From NCBI RefSeq assembly GCF_028712425.1, contig NZ_JAQTQD010000004.1:34925-98924 (forward strand): a DNA stretch of 64,000 bases. Direction: 5' to 3'. The notes beneath the pieces were generated by a model. That model saw only the letters and a program-made list of their open reading frames with translations, searched no databases and had not been told where the DNA came from. Position 1 is the stretch's first letter; every line of letters starts with the position of its first letter. Position numbers and translations under genes: made by a program. Of this stretch, positions 15,805 through 26,700 are shown one piece after another. The DNA is from Methanoregula sp. Lineage in GTDB: Archaea; Halobacteriota; Methanomicrobia; Methanomicrobiales; Methanospirillaceae.

Positions 15805-18156
15805 ATGGCTGGATTTATTGATTCTGTCCTGAGTTTATTCGGGAAGCGGCCTAATTCGTCATTACAACCCAAAGATTCCGGAAGTCTGGAAAAGACATCC
15901 ACAGGAATCATTTCTGAAGAGGATCAGAGCGATATTGAACAAATTGATCTCATCTCGGTTTCTCCAAATATTACTCAATTCGATCATCCTGATGATAATT
16001 ATCATTCAATTACAGTTCATGGGCGCTCAATCTTCGATCCTCCCGTATCGCATAAAAATTATGCAATGCTAGGGATGACGTGGGTGGGAAATGGTGAGTC
16101 GATCCAAATTCAGGAATTTACTATTCACAATCCATTAACATACTGGTCCAATAATAAACATCCAGATGCGTCCTGTATTTCTACCTCTTTGAAAGTTGAA
16201 AAACCGAAAAATGGGTCCTTATCATCCTTACCCTATTGGCCACAATATCATGTTATCACTCCAATTCAGAGATGGAAATATCTCTCATGGCTCTCTCAAG
16301 GACGAAATACTGATCTTGACGAAATCGGATATGCATTCATCTTTTTTTATGGACTTGAGAGGAGAGCGATTATTGAGAGAAAAGACATTGGATTAATCTT
16401 AGATGAGGTCAATCGTCTTTTGTCGAGATATCCTTCTTCGAATTCATTCAACTCATACCTGAATCAATTCAAAGCATATTTAATTGGTTCGCAACTCAAC
16501 GAATTGAATGATGAGGAAATAAGGAGATTTTTTCCCTCTCTTGATAATCTGGACGAAAGATCAACAAAAATTCTCATCTCATGGTTTTACTCAAATAATC
16601 GATCTCTTCAATGGAAAATATGCTACTCACTCTCAAAAAATTCCCCCGAATTCCAGAGAACTAATATTGCAAAAAAAACTCCCGATTTATTGACGCTGTT
16701 ATTCCGGAAAAAATTCCAACAAAGCTTCCCTGAAGGCATATCACGTATTTGCGAATTTGAACAATTCGTATTAAATTATCGACCCGCAAGTCCATCGCTT
16801 TTAGAAAAAGTTGGTTACACTTCCGGTTCGAATTTTATTGAACCATTATCTTTGTCCATCCCAAATCTCAATTCACAACCTTTTCAAACACTGAAGAAAA
16901 TCTGGAACAATTGCATTGATGAACTAAAACCTGTTGTAAATAAGTTGAATAAAACAGAGGGATCGATCACAAGAGATGTCTTTTGTCTTCTTCCGAATAC
17001 GTTAAAAGAAGATATTCCACATCCGGATTTAATAGCATGGCAAAATTTTCTCGCAACCAAACAATTGGTTGATGGATCGGTTCTCCTTCCTGTTTCAGAT
17101 ATCGCACACTTGATTGGGATTGAGAAACGGAATGTCCTCACAACAAGTCAAAGCAATACGATAACATCTTTGGTCAAGGATTTGGGAGGGATTATCACAC
17201 CGGATCAGACAATCTCCGGTACTCCATATAAGTGGGACGATACTGTCGCAATAATTCCAATCAGGGACAATGAATGGACGATAACGGAGAACTTTCAAAG
17301 TGCAGCATTAGTTTTTGGAATAGCATATGGAATTGCAGCATCGGATGAAGATGTGTCGGAGATTGAGGAAAACTATCTAAATAAATTTGTTTCAGAAAAT
17401 TTTTCATTAAATGTTTTTGAGATCAAATGCCTCAATGCCCTTCAAAGAGTCCTCGAAACACAACCCCCCGTTCTGTCCAAGATTGGTAAGCGACTGAGTA
17501 AACATCTTGATCCGGAGAAAAAAATTGCACTCGCCAATTTCCTTGGAGATATTGTATTGCTTGATAGTAAATTCGTGAAAGGTGAGCAAAAAGCAATAAA
17601 AAGTGTTTTCAAAGCATTAGAGATAGAACCGGCAATTTCCGATGAACTCTTCAAAAAATTCCTTGCAAAACACATTCCTGATGAACCTATCACTGTCCAA
17701 AAGGCCGGTCGTGTCCGCAAGGGTGAGACAATCCCGGCACGAGTTCCAAAACCGGAGTTTACTATTGACCGTGAAAAATTAAAGCAAACTATGGAGGATA
17801 CTCGGGCAGTCCAAAATATTTTATCGGCAGTATTCCAGCAGGAACAGGAAGAGAGCCTAATCGAAATTGAACCGGAAGTAAAAATTCCAGAAAAAACTGA
17901 TATCAAGAAACCGGATATCGATTTGCCATTCCCTCCGGAAACCATACCCTTGCTTGATGTTAAGTATCTCTTTATGCTGCACGATATCATGCAGATCAAT
18001 GAATTAAGCCAAGATGAATTTACCAGTCTTGCTCGAAAACATAACCTGATGCCAAGGGCTGCATTTGATGATATCAATACATGGGCTGATGAGGAATTGG
18101 GCGATTTCCTTCTGGAAGAAAACGAAAGCCGTATCGTGATCAATTACAAGAAATGA
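15805..18156 (+). CDS. TerB-N/TerB-C domain protein
   Basis: 783 residues from the ATG with a strong ribosome site. The N-terminal part (about 50-230) fits TerB-N: a beta-rich section, then the diagnostic PYWPQYHVITPIQRWKYLSW and IGYAFIFFYGLERR. The far C-terminus (about 710-783) fits TerB-C: LDVKYLFMLHDIMQ, LSQDEFTSLARKHNLMP, NTWADEELGDFLLEEN. Between them lie a long helical region and an acidic TerB-like segment (FGIAYGIAASDEDVSEIE). TerB-family proteins are linked by comparative genomics to stress and DNA-processing systems. It is first in an operon with a DUF2791 ATPase and a helicase. The gene is very AT-rich compared with the host genes. Confidence 0.85.
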   Translation: MAGFIDSVLSLFGKRPNSSLQPKDSGSLEKTSTGIISEEDQSDIEQIDLISVSPNITQFDHPDDNYHSITVHGRSIFDPPVSHKNYAMLGMTWVGNGESIQIQEFTIHNPLTYWSNNKHPDASCISTSLKVEKPKNGSLSSLPYWPQYHVITPIQRWKYLSWLSQGRNTDLDEIGYAFIFFYGLERRAIIERKDIGLILDEVNRLLSRYPSSNSFNSYLNQFKAYLIGSQLNELNDEEIRRFFPSLDNLDERSTKILISWFYSNNRSLQWKICYSLSKNSPEFQRTNIAKKTPDLLTLLFRKKFQQSFPEGISRICEFEQFVLNYRPASPSLLEKVGYTSGSNFIEPLSLSIPNLNSQPFQTLKKIWNNCIDELKPVVNKLNKTEGSITRDVFCLLPNTLKEDIPHPDLIAWQNFLATKQLVDGSVLLPVSDIAHLIGIEKRNVLTTSQSNTITSLVKDLGGIITPDQTISGTPYKWDDTVAIIPIRDNEWTITENFQSAALVFGIAYGIAASDEDVSEIEENYLNKFVSENFSLNVFEIKCLNALQRVLETQPPVLSKIGKRLSKHLDPEKKIALANFLGDIVLLDSKFVKGEQKAIKSVFKALEIEPAISDELFKKFLAKHIPDEPITVQKAGRVRKGETIPARVPKPEFTIDREKLKQTMEDTRAVQNILSAVFQQEQEESLIEIEPEVKIPEKTDIKKPDIDLPFPPETIPLLDVKYLFMLHDIMQINELSQDEFTSLARKHNLMPRAAFDDINTWADEELGDFLLEENESRIVINYKK

Positions 18157-18180
18157 TTGTTCGGCGGAGTGTGAGATGAT

Positions 18181-19527
18181 ATGGGGAAACTTAAACCAAG
18201 AGAGCGAGATGCAATAATCCAGTCCCTGAGTACCGGTGTTGTTCCAAGAATCGGGCTTGAGCATATTCAAGTTGGCAGGAAAAACGAAGTCAGTGCAATA
18301 TTATCAGATTTAGAAAAGATTCAGGATGATGGTGCCAGGGTCCGGTTTATTATCGGGCGATATGGATCGGGTAAGAGTTTTTTCCTGAATCTCTGCCGGA
18401 TAGTCGCTCTTGAGAAGAAATTTGTCGTGGCTCAGGCAGACATCAGTCTTGAAAGACGTTTATATTCCTCAGACAACCATGCTCGGGCATTATACACGGA
18501 GCTTGTACATAATTTTGCTGTGAGGGCCAAACCGGAAGGTGGCGCACTTCGTGGTCTGGTTGAGCGATGGATTTCCGATCTTGAACTGCGCTTGAAAAAA
18601 GATGGAAAGAGTAATACAGAAATTCTTCAACAGATTCCCATTGAGTTGAAAGAACTTCAGGATTATGTCAGCGGTTACGATTTCGCAACAGTTCTTGGAA
18701 AATACTTCGAGGGCTATCAGCAAGGTAACGATGCCCTCATGGCGTCCGCCCTTCGTTGGCTTTCAGGAGAATATTCAACGAAGACGGAGGCCCGACAGGA
18801 TCTCGGAGTCAGGACAATCATTGAGGATAATAACATCTACGATTACCTGAAATTATGGGGACGCTTTGTCAGGATGGCGGGTTATTCCGGGCTTCTAGTC
18901 AATCTTGACGAGCTGGCTGTTTTGTCACATCGCCTGAATAATGCACAGGCCCGCAATTCAAATTATGAGACAATTCTCCATATCGTAAATGACTGCAATC
19001 AGGGAAATGTCTCCGGTATAGGATTCATTTTTGCAGGAACTGATGAATGCCTGAAAGATCCCCGCCGTGGACTCGTTAGTTATGGAGCACTTGAAAGCCG
19101 TCTTTCCCAGAAAAGCGATTTCAATGTTGCTGACCTGAAAGATTTCAGCAATCCCGTCATTGAACTTGAAAACCTATCAAAGGAGGATACATACGTCCTT
19201 CTTCATAATATCCGGAATGTGTTCGCATTCGAGGATCCTGCAAAGTATCTTATTCCTGATAAGGGAATTGAGGGGTTCCTTGCACATTGCCAGAATACAC
19301 TTGGCGCAGATTTTTATCTTACACCACGGGACATCATCAGAAGTTACGTCCGGATGCTCTCAATTCTTGAACAGAATCCAGGTACATCTTGGGAAAGCCT
19401 GTTGAACACAACTCCCATCCAAAAAACGCAGGAGCCAGATGAAACCTGTGAAAAACCGGATGTGAATATCCCCAAAAAACCTGTTGAATCAAAACCCGAT
19501 GATGAACTGGTTTCCTTTAAATTGTAA
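18181..19527 (+). CDS. DUF2791 (BrxD-like) ATP-binding protein
   Basis: 448 residues. The start has GGAG upstream and lies 24 bp after the TerB stop. Walker A is IGRYGSGKSFFLN (about 58-70), a Walker B-like LLVNLDELAVL is near 240, and a sensor-like IGFIFAGTDE follows. The opening IIQSLSTGVVPRIGLEHIQVGR is typical of the DUF2791/BrxD family, AAA-type ATPases of BREX type 2 loci and of TerB-associated loci. It probably loads or drives the helicase encoded next. The C-terminal 60 residues are a Pro/Lys/Asp-rich tail. BREX hallmarks such as PglZ, PglX or BrxC are absent here. Confidence 0.85.
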   Translation: MGKLKPRERDAIIQSLSTGVVPRIGLEHIQVGRKNEVSAILSDLEKIQDDGARVRFIIGRYGSGKSFFLNLCRIVALEKKFVVAQADISLERRLYSSDNHARALYTELVHNFAVRAKPEGGALRGLVERWISDLELRLKKDGKSNTEILQQIPIELKELQDYVSGYDFATVLGKYFEGYQQGNDALMASALRWLSGEYSTKTEARQDLGVRTIIEDNNIYDYLKLWGRFVRMAGYSGLLVNLDELAVLSHRLNNAQARNSNYETILHIVNDCNQGNVSGIGFIFAGTDECLKDPRRGLVSYGALESRLSQKSDFNVADLKDFSNPVIELENLSKEDTYVLLHNIRNVFAFEDPAKYLIPDKGIEGFLAHCQNTLGADFYLTPRDIIRSYVRMLSILEQNPGTSWESLLNTTPIQKTQEPDETCEKPDVNIPKKPVESKPDDELVSFKL

Positions 19528-19544
19528 TTTTTTGGAACACTACG

Positions 19545-21710
19545 ATGCAAAAAACCGCATTCTCTTACCTCCATCCAACAATTCAAGAAAAACTCTACAA
19601 GATGTGCTGGACGGAACTGAGGCCAATCCAACAGGATGCTATCCGCTTTCTATTTACAACGGATAAAAACCTGATAATCTCTGCAAGAACTGCTTCCGGA
19701 AAAACTGAAGCTGCATTTCTTCCAATCTTGTCGCAGATTGTAGAGAAGAAAGGGATTGGTATTTCTGCGATCTATGTCGGTCCTCTCAAGGCCCTCATCA
19801 ACGATCAGTTCCAGCGGCTGGAAAGACTCTGTGAATTATCAGATATACCCGTCTTTATGTGGCATGGGGATGTGGGTAGCAGCAGAAAGGCAAAGTTTCT
19901 GAAAAAACCTTCCGGGATTCTTCTTATCACCCCGGAATCCATTGAATCACTTTTCATAAACCATCCCAATGAACTCTCCCGTCTTTTCGGTTCGTTGTCG
20001 TTCATTGTTATCGATGAAATGCATTCATTCATCGGCTCCGAGCGAGGATCGCACCTTAAAAGCCTGCTCTCAAGGATCATTCAAAAAAGTCCCAAAGGAG
20101 TCCGGTTTATTGGCCTCTCGGCAACCTTTGGTGATCCAGAGCGAGTCAAACAGTGGCTCATCCCGAGAAACCCGGATTCAATCGAGATTATTTCCGATCC
20201 CGAGATACATAAAGAGATCAAGTATCTTGTCCGGGGATACGTTTTTGAAAAACCCTCCAAAGAACAGCCTGCACTTGGAGAACCGGAAACATCACCTATC
20301 ATCGAAGATATCCTGAAATTTTTCTATGGAAAAACCGCCTTGATTTTCGTGAACAGTCGGGAACTTCTTGAATTTTATACCGATAGTACACGTAGACATC
20401 TCGAACGAAAAAACCTCCCGGATTATTTCAGGATTCATCATGGATCGCTCTCGAAAAGTGAACGGGAGGAGACAGAGGCGGCCCTGAAATCGGACCAGCC
20501 AACAGCAACATTCTGTTCGAGCACATTGGAGATGGGAATAGATGTCGGGAATGTCTCACGCATCGGACAGATCGGCGCCCCCTGGTCGGTGAATTCGCTG
20601 GCCCAGCGTATCGGCAGGAGCGGGCGCAAGGAGAGTGAGGCACAAATTCTGATTATGTTTATCATCGAGAGGGACACAAAGGAAGATTCGCTCATCGAAC
20701 GGATGCATCCCGAACTTATCAGGGCGGTAGCGATGTCGGAACTCATGCTCTTTGAAAAATGGTGCGAACCGCCCCAGATCGGTTTTTTTCATTTCTCTAC
20801 TTTGATCCAGCAGATCTTGAGTGTTATCAGGGAACATGGCGGATCAACTGCAAAGGATCTTTTCAATACTCTTGTCAAAGAAGGATCTTTCGAGAACGTC
20901 CGACAGGAGGATTTCATTCAGATCTTGCGAAACATGGGATCCGCAGACCTTATTGAACAAGATGATCGGGGGATACTGATACTCGGTCTTGAAGGAGAGA
21001 GGATTGCGAACAATTTTGAATTCTATTCGGCATTCGCAACACCGAAGGAATTCAGTGTTGTCCACAAGGGAGGAAAGATCGGTAGTATCCCGTCTGCTCC
21101 AGATCTCGAAACCCGCGAGTTCCTGATTCTTGCCGGCCGCCGGTGGGAGATCCTCTCGATTGATTTCAAGCGATGCGAGATCCTTGTCGAGCCATCTAAA
21201 GGTGGGAAAGTGCCGAAATATTTTGGAGGGGGCGGGGCCGAGATCCACGAGAGAATCCGTGAAAAAATGAAGGAGATTGTCATATCGGATTCAATTCCTT
21301 CTTATCTCAATTCAGGAGCACAGGAGATGCTTAAGGAAGCCCAACAGGTAGCTAAATCAGTAAATCTCTCAGAGACTTCATTCGTGGTTGACGGTCCTTT
21401 CACGTACTGGTTCACTTGGACCAGTTCGGCAAAACACCGGACGCTTTTCACGCTGGGAAAGGAGTTTGCCGGCTTCCATGTCGAGGATGAGGAGATTGCC
21501 CTTAAGTTTAAAGGAGTCTCGCCATCGCAGATCCTCGAAAAATACAAAGAGATACTTGAATCGTGTCCGACTCCGGATGAGATTGCGGCGAAGTTCCAAG
21601 GTCGTACGAACGAGAAGTATGATCAGTTTGTTCCGGAGGATCTGCAAATTGCGGAGTATGCGAGGAGGTTTATTGATAATAATATCCTGCTTTCCGTTGA
21701 GAAAGGTTAA
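19545..21710 (+). CDS. Lhr-like DEAD/DEAH superfamily II helicase (BrxHI-like)
   Basis: 721 residues, 17 bp after the ATPase gene. Helicase motifs in order: Q-motif region LRPIQQDAIRF, Walker A SARTASGKTEA (about 46-56), GPLKALIND, LITPESIESL, Walker B FIVIDEMH, GLSATF, and motif VI QRIGRSGR. The C-terminal 300 residues resemble the accessory part of Lhr-type helicases. With the ATPase and TerB protein it forms a TerB-DUF2791-helicase set. Its substrate is unknown; unwinding of foreign or stalled DNA is an inference from the family. Confidence 0.87.
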   Translation: MQKTAFSYLHPTIQEKLYKMCWTELRPIQQDAIRFLFTTDKNLIISARTASGKTEAAFLPILSQIVEKKGIGISAIYVGPLKALINDQFQRLERLCELSDIPVFMWHGDVGSSRKAKFLKKPSGILLITPESIESLFINHPNELSRLFGSLSFIVIDEMHSFIGSERGSHLKSLLSRIIQKSPKGVRFIGLSATFGDPERVKQWLIPRNPDSIEIISDPEIHKEIKYLVRGYVFEKPSKEQPALGEPETSPIIEDILKFFYGKTALIFVNSRELLEFYTDSTRRHLERKNLPDYFRIHHGSLSKSEREETEAALKSDQPTATFCSSTLEMGIDVGNVSRIGQIGAPWSVNSLAQRIGRSGRKESEAQILIMFIIERDTKEDSLIERMHPELIRAVAMSELMLFEKWCEPPQIGFFHFSTLIQQILSVIREHGGSTAKDLFNTLVKEGSFENVRQEDFIQILRNMGSADLIEQDDRGILILGLEGERIANNFEFYSAFATPKEFSVVHKGGKIGSIPSAPDLETREFLILAGRRWEILSIDFKRCEILVEPSKGGKVPKYFGGGGAEIHERIREKMKEIVISDSIPSYLNSGAQEMLKEAQQVAKSVNLSETSFVVDGPFTYWFTWTSSAKHRTLFTLGKEFAGFHVEDEEIALKFKGVSPSQILEKYKEILESCPTPDEIAAKFQGRTNEKYDQFVPEDLQIAEYARRFIDNNILLSVEKG

Positions 21711-21886
21711 TCGCAAATCTCTGTTGAGTCTTATAGAAATTTGATTATTATAACAATTATCCAACTTGCATTCGATTTTTGTGCTAATGCAAAGACTCAA
21801 TTTTATAATCGTTGACTCAAACCAGAATTAATATCGCTAAATAAAACAACGTAAGATTATCTAAAATATATTTATGGGGAAAAAGG
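21711..21886 (+). promoter_or_regulatory. AT-rich promoter region of the OLD nuclease gene
   Basis: Contains a TATA-like tract (TAAAATATATTTA, about 21862-21874) and AAAAAGG directly before the ATG at 21887. The TATA is close to the start, so the transcript may be short-leadered or the true box lies slightly upstream. Confidence 0.35.
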
Positions 21887-23710
21887 ATGAGAATTCAAAA
21901 AGTAAAAATCCGCAATTATCGCAGCATCTGTTCTTTGGAGGTTCTATGCGAACCGGAGGTGATTCTTCTTGGACCAAATAACCATGGAAAATCGAACATC
22001 CTTTCTGCTATTGAATTTGCACTTACTCCATCAGCGAAACCTCAAGATGAAGATCTAAATGCTTTTTGCGGAGAAGACTACGAAATTTGGGTTGAACTCA
22101 CTTTTCATGAACTATCGGAACAGGAAAAAAATACATTTAAAAAATATCTCCGAAATGATGGCACGTTCCTCATACGGAAAACTGCAAAGAAATCACAGGA
22201 AGGTAAAATCGAGACCGAATACCGGGGATCAATGTTAGAACCGGAACAATCCTGGCTAAAAGAATCAGAAATAAGGAATTTGGCTTCCCGAGATGCAATT
22301 AATCCAATCCCGCTTCGGGAATATGTCCCTGCAGCTGGACGAATAACTCAGGATATGGTCAAAACAGCACAATCCCAATATATTGAAGAACATCGAGCAG
22401 AGCTTATTTTTCATGAAAATCTCACAACAACCAATTTTTTAGGACCTAAAAATATTGGAGGAGGCAGCCTTCCAGATTTCTATATCATCCCAGCGGTTCG
22501 CGATTTATCTGACGAGACAAGAATAAAAAATACCACAATGTTTGGAAAATTACTTGGGCGAACAATTCAAGAGATGGCCGAACGGGATCCCCAATATCAA
22601 CAATTATGCAATGGAATTGAGCAACTTGTAAAAAGACTTAATCGTTCTGATGCAGATCCTCAGAATAGACCTACGCAAATGGTGGATCTCGAAACACGCT
22701 TATCTGAAGAATTGCGTGATTGGGGTGTTAGTGTGGAAATTGAAGTAATCCCCCCAGAAATTGAAAAAATTTTTGAACTTGGGACAAATTTGAGTTTGGA
22801 TGATGGTGTTAAGACCCTTGCAGAACAAAAAGGCCATGGTCTGCAGAGAGCAGTAATTTTTGCTATCTTTCGAGCATGGGCAAAAACCTTAAGAAGCAAC
22901 ACTCAACCTGATGCGGCCGTCCCTCGCGCATCATCAGATTCACTGATTTTTGCCATCGAAGAACCTGAATTATTTCTTCATCCTCAAGCACAACGAAAAA
23001 TGGCACAAGCATTACAGGAAATTGCAGTTACTCCTCAACATCAAGTTCTGATATGCAGTCATTCAAGTCATTTTGTAGACCTTGAAAAATACCGGAGTAT
23101 TTGTATCATTTCAAAAGAAAATCCAAGGGATGGAACATCTGTTCGACAGTGTTCGAAAGATCTTTTTGAAGGGACAACACATCAAGATCGAAAAAAGAAA
23201 TTTCACGCGGCTCATTGGATAAATCCAGACCGTGGTGAAATGTTCTTTGCAAAGAAAGTCGTTTTTGTTGAGGGTGAGACGGAAAAAGTAATTTTCCCAT
23301 TTTTAGCCGATAAAATGGGCTGTTTTAAACACGACGTCTCAATAATCGACTGCGGGTCAAAACATAACCTACCGATGTATATTGCAATCGCGAATGCATT
23401 TAATCTAAAACATGTTGTCGTTCATGATGAAGATCCCCTTCCTTCAACCATTCCACCCGATTGGAATCCTGATAAAATTCGTGAAAAGACAAAAACATTC
23501 GAACTGAACCATGAGATTGCTACCCAAATTAATCCTGATTTTGGAATTGCGCTTGTAATTACTAAAGATTTTGAACAAGCTGCGGGCATTTCGTTAAATC
23601 AGGTAGATAAGAAAGGTAAAGCACTCGCAGCAGTAGATTTTTTTGGCACTAAAGGGGTAGATGAAATACCAATTGAACTCAAAAGCATCGTGACGGAAAT
23701 ATACTCCTAA
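21887..23710 (+). CDS. OLD-family ATP-dependent nuclease (AAA plus TOPRIM)
   Basis: 607 residues. The ABC-type ATPase has Walker A GPNNHGKSN (about 29-37) and Walker B LIFAIEEPELFLHP (about 355-368), then a His switch region ICSHSSHFVD. A TOPRIM nuclease domain follows (about 450-560) with VFVEGETEK and VVHDEDP, keeping the acidic residues. This is the OLD architecture, as in phage P2 Old and GajA. GajA works with a UvrD-like GajB encoded alongside on the same strand; here the neighbouring UvrD-like gene is on the other strand and is AddA-like, so this is treated as a stand-alone OLD protein. The gene is AT-rich, a sign of separate acquisition. Confidence 0.88.
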   Translation: MRIQKVKIRNYRSICSLEVLCEPEVILLGPNNHGKSNILSAIEFALTPSAKPQDEDLNAFCGEDYEIWVELTFHELSEQEKNTFKKYLRNDGTFLIRKTAKKSQEGKIETEYRGSMLEPEQSWLKESEIRNLASRDAINPIPLREYVPAAGRITQDMVKTAQSQYIEEHRAELIFHENLTTTNFLGPKNIGGGSLPDFYIIPAVRDLSDETRIKNTTMFGKLLGRTIQEMAERDPQYQQLCNGIEQLVKRLNRSDADPQNRPTQMVDLETRLSEELRDWGVSVEIEVIPPEIEKIFELGTNLSLDDGVKTLAEQKGHGLQRAVIFAIFRAWAKTLRSNTQPDAAVPRASSDSLIFAIEEPELFLHPQAQRKMAQALQEIAVTPQHQVLICSHSSHFVDLEKYRSICIISKENPRDGTSVRQCSKDLFEGTTHQDRKKKFHAAHWINPDRGEMFFAKKVVFVEGETEKVIFPFLADKMGCFKHDVSIIDCGSKHNLPMYIAIANAFNLKHVVVHDEDPLPSTIPPDWNPDKIREKTKTFELNHEIATQINPDFGIALVITKDFEQAAGISLNQVDKKGKALAAVDFFGTKGVDEIPIELKSIVTEIYS

Positions 23711-23763
23711 AAAATTGTTTTTTGAAGGTATTAGATAATCAAAAAAAGCGGGAGCCGATCATT

Positions 23764-26700
23764 TCAACTCGCCACAAAATCGCCACTATCAATAAAGTAT
23801 AATCTCCCAGTGACCCTCATATCACAAAGCATCTGTTTTGCCACTTTAATGTAAACATCCATTGATACTGAATAAAAATTTATATTCTTTGAGTGACCCG
23901 AAGCCAAACGTATAGTCTCTGACTTATAATCCACTACCACCCAACTCCCATCCTCCATCTCACACAACCGGTCAATCCTCCCCACCACCGGCTTCCCTTC
24001 AATCGTAACAACAAACGGCACCTCGCAATACGACCGCTTCACCTTCTTCATCAAATCAGAATTGAGAAAAGCAGAACGGATCTCCTCGCATTGCCGGACA
24101 TGCTCCTCCGAATATTCGCCATACTCGCGCAAAACCGTCGCAACATCCCGGCCCCGGAGCACTTCGTGGATGATCGTTCCCTTCGTTGCGCCCTCGACCT
24201 CCGACAGGTATTTTGATTCTACCGTTTTATGGGATTTTTGCAAATGATTCTTTTCTTTCTCTTCGATAGCTGAAACCGATTCTGGTCGAATTCTCTCTCT
24301 CCCTTTCTTCGGTTTTGGTTGTTGCCACGTCCCGGTCTTTCCCGCACATTCCTCCGGCACGACAATCAGTTCCGGCTCCACCCGCCCGGTCTCGGCCGGG
24401 ATCGATCCGGGATCGGAGACGATCGACAACCGGATCGTTCCGGCCCCATCCGGCAGTGCGAGATCAAGCCCACCAGAGGTAATAGCATTCCCGGTCACGC
24501 CAAACGCTGTGAAGATCCATTCGATCCGGGACCGGGCAAGATCGTACGACAACCCGGAATCCTCCGGCATGGTCCCGCTCATGATGAGATGGTCCCGGGC
24601 CCGGGTGAGGGCAACGTAGAGCAGCCGCTTCCGTTCAGCCCGCTCCTTCTGCTTCTGCTGCTCTCGCAATGCAAGGAAGACCGGGCTCTCGGTCATCTCG
24701 AAATTCTCCCGGGGGTTCGGGACCTTTACGCCAACCATCAGCGGGTTGTCTCCGATCAGGATCGGTGAAGTAGTGTTCGGGAAATTCATGCCCATGTCCG
24801 GCACAAAAACAATCGGGAACTCCAGCCCCTTTGCTGCATGCACGGTCATAATGTTGACGGCATTCTCGGCAAGGGCATCGAGATGGGCCTCGCCCTCCCG
24901 TTCATCATCCTCCATCGCGAGCCGGAGATCCGCGGTGAAATCGGCAAGCGAATAATTCCCGGCCTCCTCTCTGGCCCGGGCCATGGCAACCAGCTTCTCG
25001 ATGTTGGCAAGGATCTGTTCGCCGGCCGGGAGCGCTGCATAGATTGGGTATACACCGGACTCCGATAAAATCCGGCGCAGCAGGGACACCAGGCCGGTCC
25101 GGCCGGCATATGTTTGCCAGGAAGCGAGAAGATCGCGGGAACGGGTTGCCGGCCCGGGACCGGTCCGCTCTGCGTATTTCCCGAGCTTGTCCCAGAGCGT
25201 CCGGCCGTTCTCCTGTGCAATATGGAAGAGCTCCGTATCCGGCAGGCCGAAGTACGGGGACCGGAGAATGCCGGCAAGGCTGATATTGTCATGCCGGTAT
25301 TCAAGGAACGAGAGGATGTTCGTAAGATCGTACACTTCCTGACGGTGGTAAAACCCGGTCCCCCCGTGGACATAGAAGGGGATGCCGTACTCGCCCAGCG
25401 CAGAAATATACTGCGGGAGGTTGGTCCGCTGTTCGAGCAGGATCGCGACATCGCCGTACCGGGCCGGGCGCTGGGCAAACGAATGATCCGGTTGTTCCTC
25501 GTACACCGTAAGGGGCTGCGAATGGATAGCGCAGTGGATCCGCCGGGCAACCATCGCAGCTTCGTTCCGTTTGGTTCCGGCAGCATCGCTTCCTTTCGGG
25601 GGCAGAAGGAGTTCAACGGAACCGGTATGATCCGCACGGCTTCCGGATATCCTGACCGGTTCGTACCCGAACTCCCATGGTTTTTCTGCGGATGCAAGGA
25701 GCCGGGAGAAGAGGAAATTCGCAAGGCCGATCACCTCTTTCGTGCTCCGGAAACTGGTATCGAGATCGATCTTCCTTCCCGTGCATGCCGTTGTGATGAT
25801 CTCCTGTGCTTCCTTGAACCGGGTCACATCTGCATCGCGGAAGAGATAGATCGACTGTTTGGGATCCCCGACAATGAAGAGACAATCCGTGGATGGGGAC
25901 GGCGTCCCGATAATGGAGAGGATGATATCGAACTGCGTCAGGTCCGTGTCCTGGAACTCGTCAACAAGGATGTACCGGAACCGGGGCATGAAGTGCGTGG
26001 TGACAAGATCGCGCTGCTCAAGGAAAAGCCGGCGGGCATGGAGGATCAGGTCCGAAAAGTCCAGGCCCCCAAGAGAACCCTTGCCGGTCCCGACCAGCTC
26101 CAGGTACCGGAAGAAAACCAGGGACAGGTCGTGCAGGAACCGGATCGACCCGGTGATCACCGGGTCGGAGGGATCCATCGTCATCCGGAAGAGGGAAATT
26201 TTCTGTTCGAGAATGTCGTTCAGGCACTTGCGTGCACTCCTGAACTCAGCAAGATCATTGCCCCTCCAGTTCTTTTTGCTCCCGATATTCCCGGGTCTCT
26301 TCCGCTCCAGCTCAAGAGCAGCCGAACAGAATTTTTCCGTATCTTCAGGATCAGAAAGCCGGGAAAGGAGGGGCTGGATCTCCCCTAAAAACTGTGCAGC
26401 CTTGTCATCAACACCTGCATACGCGGATGCTAACCCCAGCAGGGTTCGGACGCTGGAAGAGAACGAGGGATTGTTCCGGAGTGCGGCAATCTCATCGTCA
26501 CGGAATTCGCTGACTTCTCTCGTCCAGGTTTTCAGCACATGCGTCTCATCAGTATCAAGAGCCGCAAAGAACTGTGCATAGCGCTCCCGCCGTTCGTACA
26601 TTGTAGAGAGGATCTTCCGGAGGTTGGTCTGGTCCGTGATGGAGAGAACGTGCACGAGTGCCTCATTGACCGGCCCATCCTGCGGGGAATGAATGAGTTC

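Noticed and set aside
15805-21710. Complete BREX or DISARM locus
   Set aside because: No PglZ, PglX, BrxC, methylase or PLD-type gene is present; only the DUF2791 ATPase and helicase overlap with BREX content.
25114-26388. 424-codon plus-strand frame within the AddA-like gene
   Set aside because: Antisense shadow of a gene with clear helicase motifs.
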